A stretch of 9,212 nt of DNA from Dehalococcoidia bacterium (GTDB lineage: Bacteria > Chloroflexota > Dehalococcoidia > GIF9 > AB-539-J10): positions 1 to 9,212 of the forward strand of contig JAUVYX010000020.1 of NCBI GenBank assembly GCA_030602865.1, given 5' to 3'. Made by a program: the position numbers and the translations under genes. The notes under the pieces are model-generated. The model was not told the DNA's origin, did no database searches, and worked only from the letters and a program-made list of their open reading frames with translations. Shown in pieces: positions 7,808 to 9,212 of the stretch. Within the stretch, counting starts at the first letter, position 1. Every line of letters starts with the position of its first letter.

Positions 7808-7918
7808 CGCCTAACAGCGGATATGCGGTTCGCTATCGCTCATAGCTTTAAATTAAGGATGGCAGAAATGCTGGCATTGATTATCCTAAATAATATGGGA
7901 CTAAAACATGTTATGGCG
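7808..7918. repeat. Nested imperfect palindrome, attC-like element 1
   Basis: Starting 10 bp after the cupin stop, CGCCTAAC (7808-7815) is nearly complementary to GTTATGGCG (7910-7918), with one bulged base. Inside are TTAAGGAT (7853-7860) against ATCCTAA (7883-7889), an innermost AATGC-TG-GCATT (7867-7878), and a separate hairpin GCTAT-CGCTC-ATAGC (7832-7846). The left end GCCTAAC fits the integron R'' consensus (RYYYAAC), but the right end GTTATGG fits R' (GTTRRRY) poorly. It shares the TAACAG start and outer architecture with the element at 8908-9010. It may be a degenerate recombination site or a member of a dispersed palindromic repeat family. Confidence 0.4.
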
Positions 7919-7970
7919 TAAGAAACAACATTGTAAAATAAATAATAACGCTATTACAAAAGGAGAGCAT

Positions 7971-8327
7971 GTGAAAATACTAATCATTTTTAATCGTCAA
8001 CCATACGATAACACCGATGTAACCTGGAATGGACTTCGTCTCGCAGATAAATTATTAGAAGCAAGACAAGAACTAAGAATATTTCTAATGAACGACTCTG
8101 TAGATATGGCAAGAGATGCATGTAAACCACCACCTGAATATGACCAGGATTTATCGCAAATGCTTAAAGACTTGATTAATAGAAAAGTAGAAGTCAAAGT
8201 TTGTGGTGCTTGTATGGCTCGCTGTGGTATATATAAAAATCAACCTTACTTTGAAGGTGCAAAAAAATCTACAATGCCAGAATTAGCAGAATGGGTTGTA
8301 GAAAGTGATAGAGTTTTAACTTTCTGA
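7971..8327 (+). CDS. DsrE/DsrF-like family protein
   Basis: A 118-residue soluble protein of the DsrE-like (sulfur-relay) fold. The N-terminus MKILIIFNRQPYDNTDVTWNG is the first strand and loop, followed by helix LRLADKLLEA (22-31), strand ELRIFLMNDSV (34-44), AMARD-type helix (45-51) and strand VEVKVCGACMARCGI (73-87). Cys78 is in the place of the persulfide-carrying or conserved Cys of the family (VKVCGTCMDARG in relatives). Here it is joined by Cys81 and Cys85, and Cys51 lies elsewhere. A sulfur-transfer or redox-sensing role is plausible, but no sulfur-metabolism neighbour supports a specific one. The start is the GTG at 7971, 5 nt after AGGAG (7961-7965); the in-frame ATG at 7908 would overlap the upstream repeat element and lacks a ribosome site. 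Confidence 0.85.
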   Translation: MKILIIFNRQPYDNTDVTWNGLRLADKLLEARQELRIFLMNDSVDMARDACKPPPEYDQDLSQMLKDLINRKVEVKVCGACMARCGIYKNQPYFEGAKKSTMPELAEWVVESDRVLTF

Positions 8328-8334
8328 TTTTTAA

Positions 8335-8359
8335 ATAGGACCAAGGGGGCAGTCCTTAT
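8335..8359 (+). terminator. Hairpin after the DsrE-like gene
   Basis: ATAGGAC (8335-8341) pairs with GTCCTTAT (8352-8359) with one bulged T and a G-rich 10-nt loop. It begins 8 bp after the stop codon, where a terminator or mRNA-stabilising hairpin would be expected. No T-run follows, so classical intrinsic termination is doubtful. Confidence 0.35.
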
Positions 8360-8607
8360 GGAAATGCCATATTGGAGAGCTTCTCTATCATGCTGAAGCA
8401 GGTTAATTGTTTTTGCATAATCACTCGAGTATTAATATGATGAAGTTGGAATTCTATGTGATTTAAGGCTATCATGATTTCGTTTAAAACAGCTTTTAAA
8501 TAAATATGCGGAAACACTTCATATATAAACGAGTTATACACAATTGGCTTCGTAACGCAAATATATTGAATAAATTTAAATAGTTAAATTCGAAAGGAGG
8601 TACAACT
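8360..8607. other. AT-rich intergenic region, no gene seen
   Basis: About 250 bp with frequent stops in all frames. A 61-codon minus-strand frame (8356-8541) starts at a GTG with no Shine-Dalgarno and resembles no family I know. The tract just before the next gene (about 8558-8592) is very AT-rich and could contain a promoter, but I cannot place -35 and -10 boxes with confidence. It ends with the strong AAAGGAGG site at 8593-8600. Confidence 0.5.
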
Positions 8608-8841
8608 ATGATAAAAATGAAGGGAGATACAAAAATATTAATAGTGGCATTTGTTCTTCCGTTGCTGTTAGCAATATTTTTTAAGAATATAGTACACAAA
8701 CCACTAGACGTAGTACCGCTGTTTTTGGTTCCAACCTTACTTTGGATCGGATATATGACAGGAAAGGCTGGTGCTAAAGTTTGGATAGGCGTGACGCTAT
8801 TTATCACTATTACAATGGCTATATTATACGCGTTCTTTTAG
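8608..8841 (+). CDS. Small three-helix membrane protein of unknown function
   Basis: A 77-residue protein I do not recognise. After a short basic N-terminus (MIKMKGDTK) it has three hydrophobic segments, at about 9-25, 34-51 and 57-75. They are joined by a loop KNIVHKPLD (26-34) and a short basic turn TGKAGAK (51-57), so it should span the membrane three times. There are no cysteines or obvious catalytic residues. The gene is well supported as translated: AAAGGAGG (8593-8600) sits 7 nt before the ATG. It stands alone between a 280-bp AT-rich gap and an attC-like palindrome, as expected for a cassette-borne or orphan gene. No function can be given. Confidence 0.75.
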   Translation: MIKMKGDTKILIVAFVLPLLLAIFFKNIVHKPLDVVPLFLVPTLLWIGYMTGKAGAKVWIGVTLFITITMAILYAFF

Positions 8842-8873
8842 AGCATTCCTTCGGCATCTCCTGTCAACTATTC

Positions 8874-8888
8874 GCTTATTTCGTAAGC
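8874..8888 (+). repeat. Small hairpin GCTTA-TTTCG-TAAGC
   Basis: A perfect 5-bp stem (8874-8878 with 8884-8888) and 5-nt loop, 32 bp after the stop of the small membrane-protein gene. It lacks a following T-run and is at best a weak terminator or an outlying part of the palindromic element at 8908-9010. Confidence 0.25.
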
Positions 8889-8907
8889 CTCGTCCCTAAA
8901 TGAGAGC

Positions 8908-9010
8908 ATATAACAGTAGCTGACACAGCACATACGCTGCGGCTTTCGACCTTGCCCTTCGAAAATTTGCTCACTTTATTCCAACTTCGTATAGCTCGAA
9001 ACCGTTATAT
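8908..9010. repeat. Long imperfect palindrome bounded by ATATAAC / GTTATAT, attC-like element 2
   Basis: ATATAAC (8908-8914) and GTTATAT (9004-9010) are exact inverted copies at the ends of a 103-bp non-coding element. Inward, AGCT (8918-8921) can pair with AGCT on the right arm (8993-8996) and ATACG (8932-8936) with CGTAT (8988-8992). TTTCG (8944-8948) can pair with CGAAA (8960-8964). CGGCTTTCGA on the left can alternatively pair with TCGAAACCG on the right with one bulge. TAAC...GTTA ends, length near 100 bp and interrupted arms with extra bases on one side are traits of integron attC sites and of Vibrio-type repeats. The right core GTTATAT does not fit GTTRRRY strictly, so the identity is tentative. 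Confidence 0.45.
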
Positions 9011-9074
9011 AAAGTACCGAGTCCCCTAAAAACGAAAAGGTGTAAAATGGACATATAATAGAGAGGTGAAAAAT

Positions 9075-9212
9075 ATGGCCCTTGAAAGAAATATATCAAA
9101 ACTGTTCAAACTCACAGATGAAAACTGGATGAAACACGCAAACCCCTGGAGCGTTTGGACGAGATATTCAGTATTACCTATAATTGTTTTAGCTTTTTGG
9201 AGCAGGGTTTGG
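9075..9212 (+). CDS. DUF6653-like membrane protein, 5' part only
   Basis: An open frame of 46 codons from ATG 9075 that runs off the window end. The sequence LFKLTDENWMKHANPWSVWTR (10-30) followed by the hydrophobic stretch YSVLPIIVLAFWSRVW resembles the start of the DUF6653 family, small membrane proteins of unknown function seen in archaea and some bacteria. GAGAGGTG (9061-9068) lies 6 nt upstream and supports the start. The gene begins about 65 bp after the attC-like element, in the position of the next cassette gene. The family assignment is from memory of the HANPWSVWTR motif and is moderately sure; the C-terminal part cannot be judged. Confidence 0.65.
   Translation, partial: MALERNISKLFKLTDENWMKHANPWSVWTRYSVLPIIVLAFWSRVW

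Noticed and set aside
8356..8541. 61-codon minus-strand frame after the DsrE-like gene
   Set aside because: GTG start without a Shine-Dalgarno, low-complexity AT-rich composition and no recognised family.

Overview
The window reads as bacterial DNA with clear Shine-Dalgarno sites ahead of most genes. It has two parts of different character. The left part (about 1-6560) is of moderate GC and carries full-length, easily recognised transport and enzyme genes. The right part (about 7440-9212) is visibly more AT-rich and carries small single-domain genes, each with its own strong ribosome binding site and separated by long non-coding gaps. The mix of genes (P-type ATPase, LysE, SMP-30, NTF2-like, DsrE-like, cupin-like, DUF6653-like) would fit an environmental anaerobe such as a Dehalococcoidia-type Chloroflexota. 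A methanogen-like archaeon cannot be excluded. No ribosomal RNA or marker gene is present, so taxonomy is a weak inference.

Layout. 1-332: no confident gene. 333-3038 (+): a complete P-type ATPase of the calcium (SERCA/PMCA/PMR1) group with every catalytic motif. 3129-4876 (+): a two-gene ABC-2 exporter, ATPase and permease, translationally coupled through an ATGA overlap. 4981-5616 (+): a LysE-family exporter. 5700-6560 (-): an SMP-30/gluconolactonase-type beta-propeller hydrolase, convergent with LysE. 6561-6811: a divergent control region unusually rich in palindromes. 6812-7240 (+): an NTF2-like protein. 7493-7798 (+): a small cupin lacking the usual metal-binding histidines. 7971-8327 (+): a DsrE-like protein with clustered cysteines. 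8608-8841 (+): an orphan 77-residue three-helix membrane protein. 9075-9212 (+): the start of a DUF6653-like protein that runs off the window.

The left genes are mostly membrane transport (cation pumping, drug or lipid export, amino-acid export), but nothing shows that they form one pathway. The most interesting feature is on the right. Two non-coding elements (7808-7918 and 8908-9010) begin with TAACAG, end with a complementary GTTA, and contain nested imperfect inverted repeats. They resemble integron attC recombination sites, or a dispersed palindromic repeat family, and they bracket the DsrE-like and small membrane-protein genes. No integrase lies in the window, so a gene-cassette array is only a hypothesis. 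Four start codons were moved or chosen because the Shine-Dalgarno position decides them (6560 on the minus strand, 6812, 7493, 7971).
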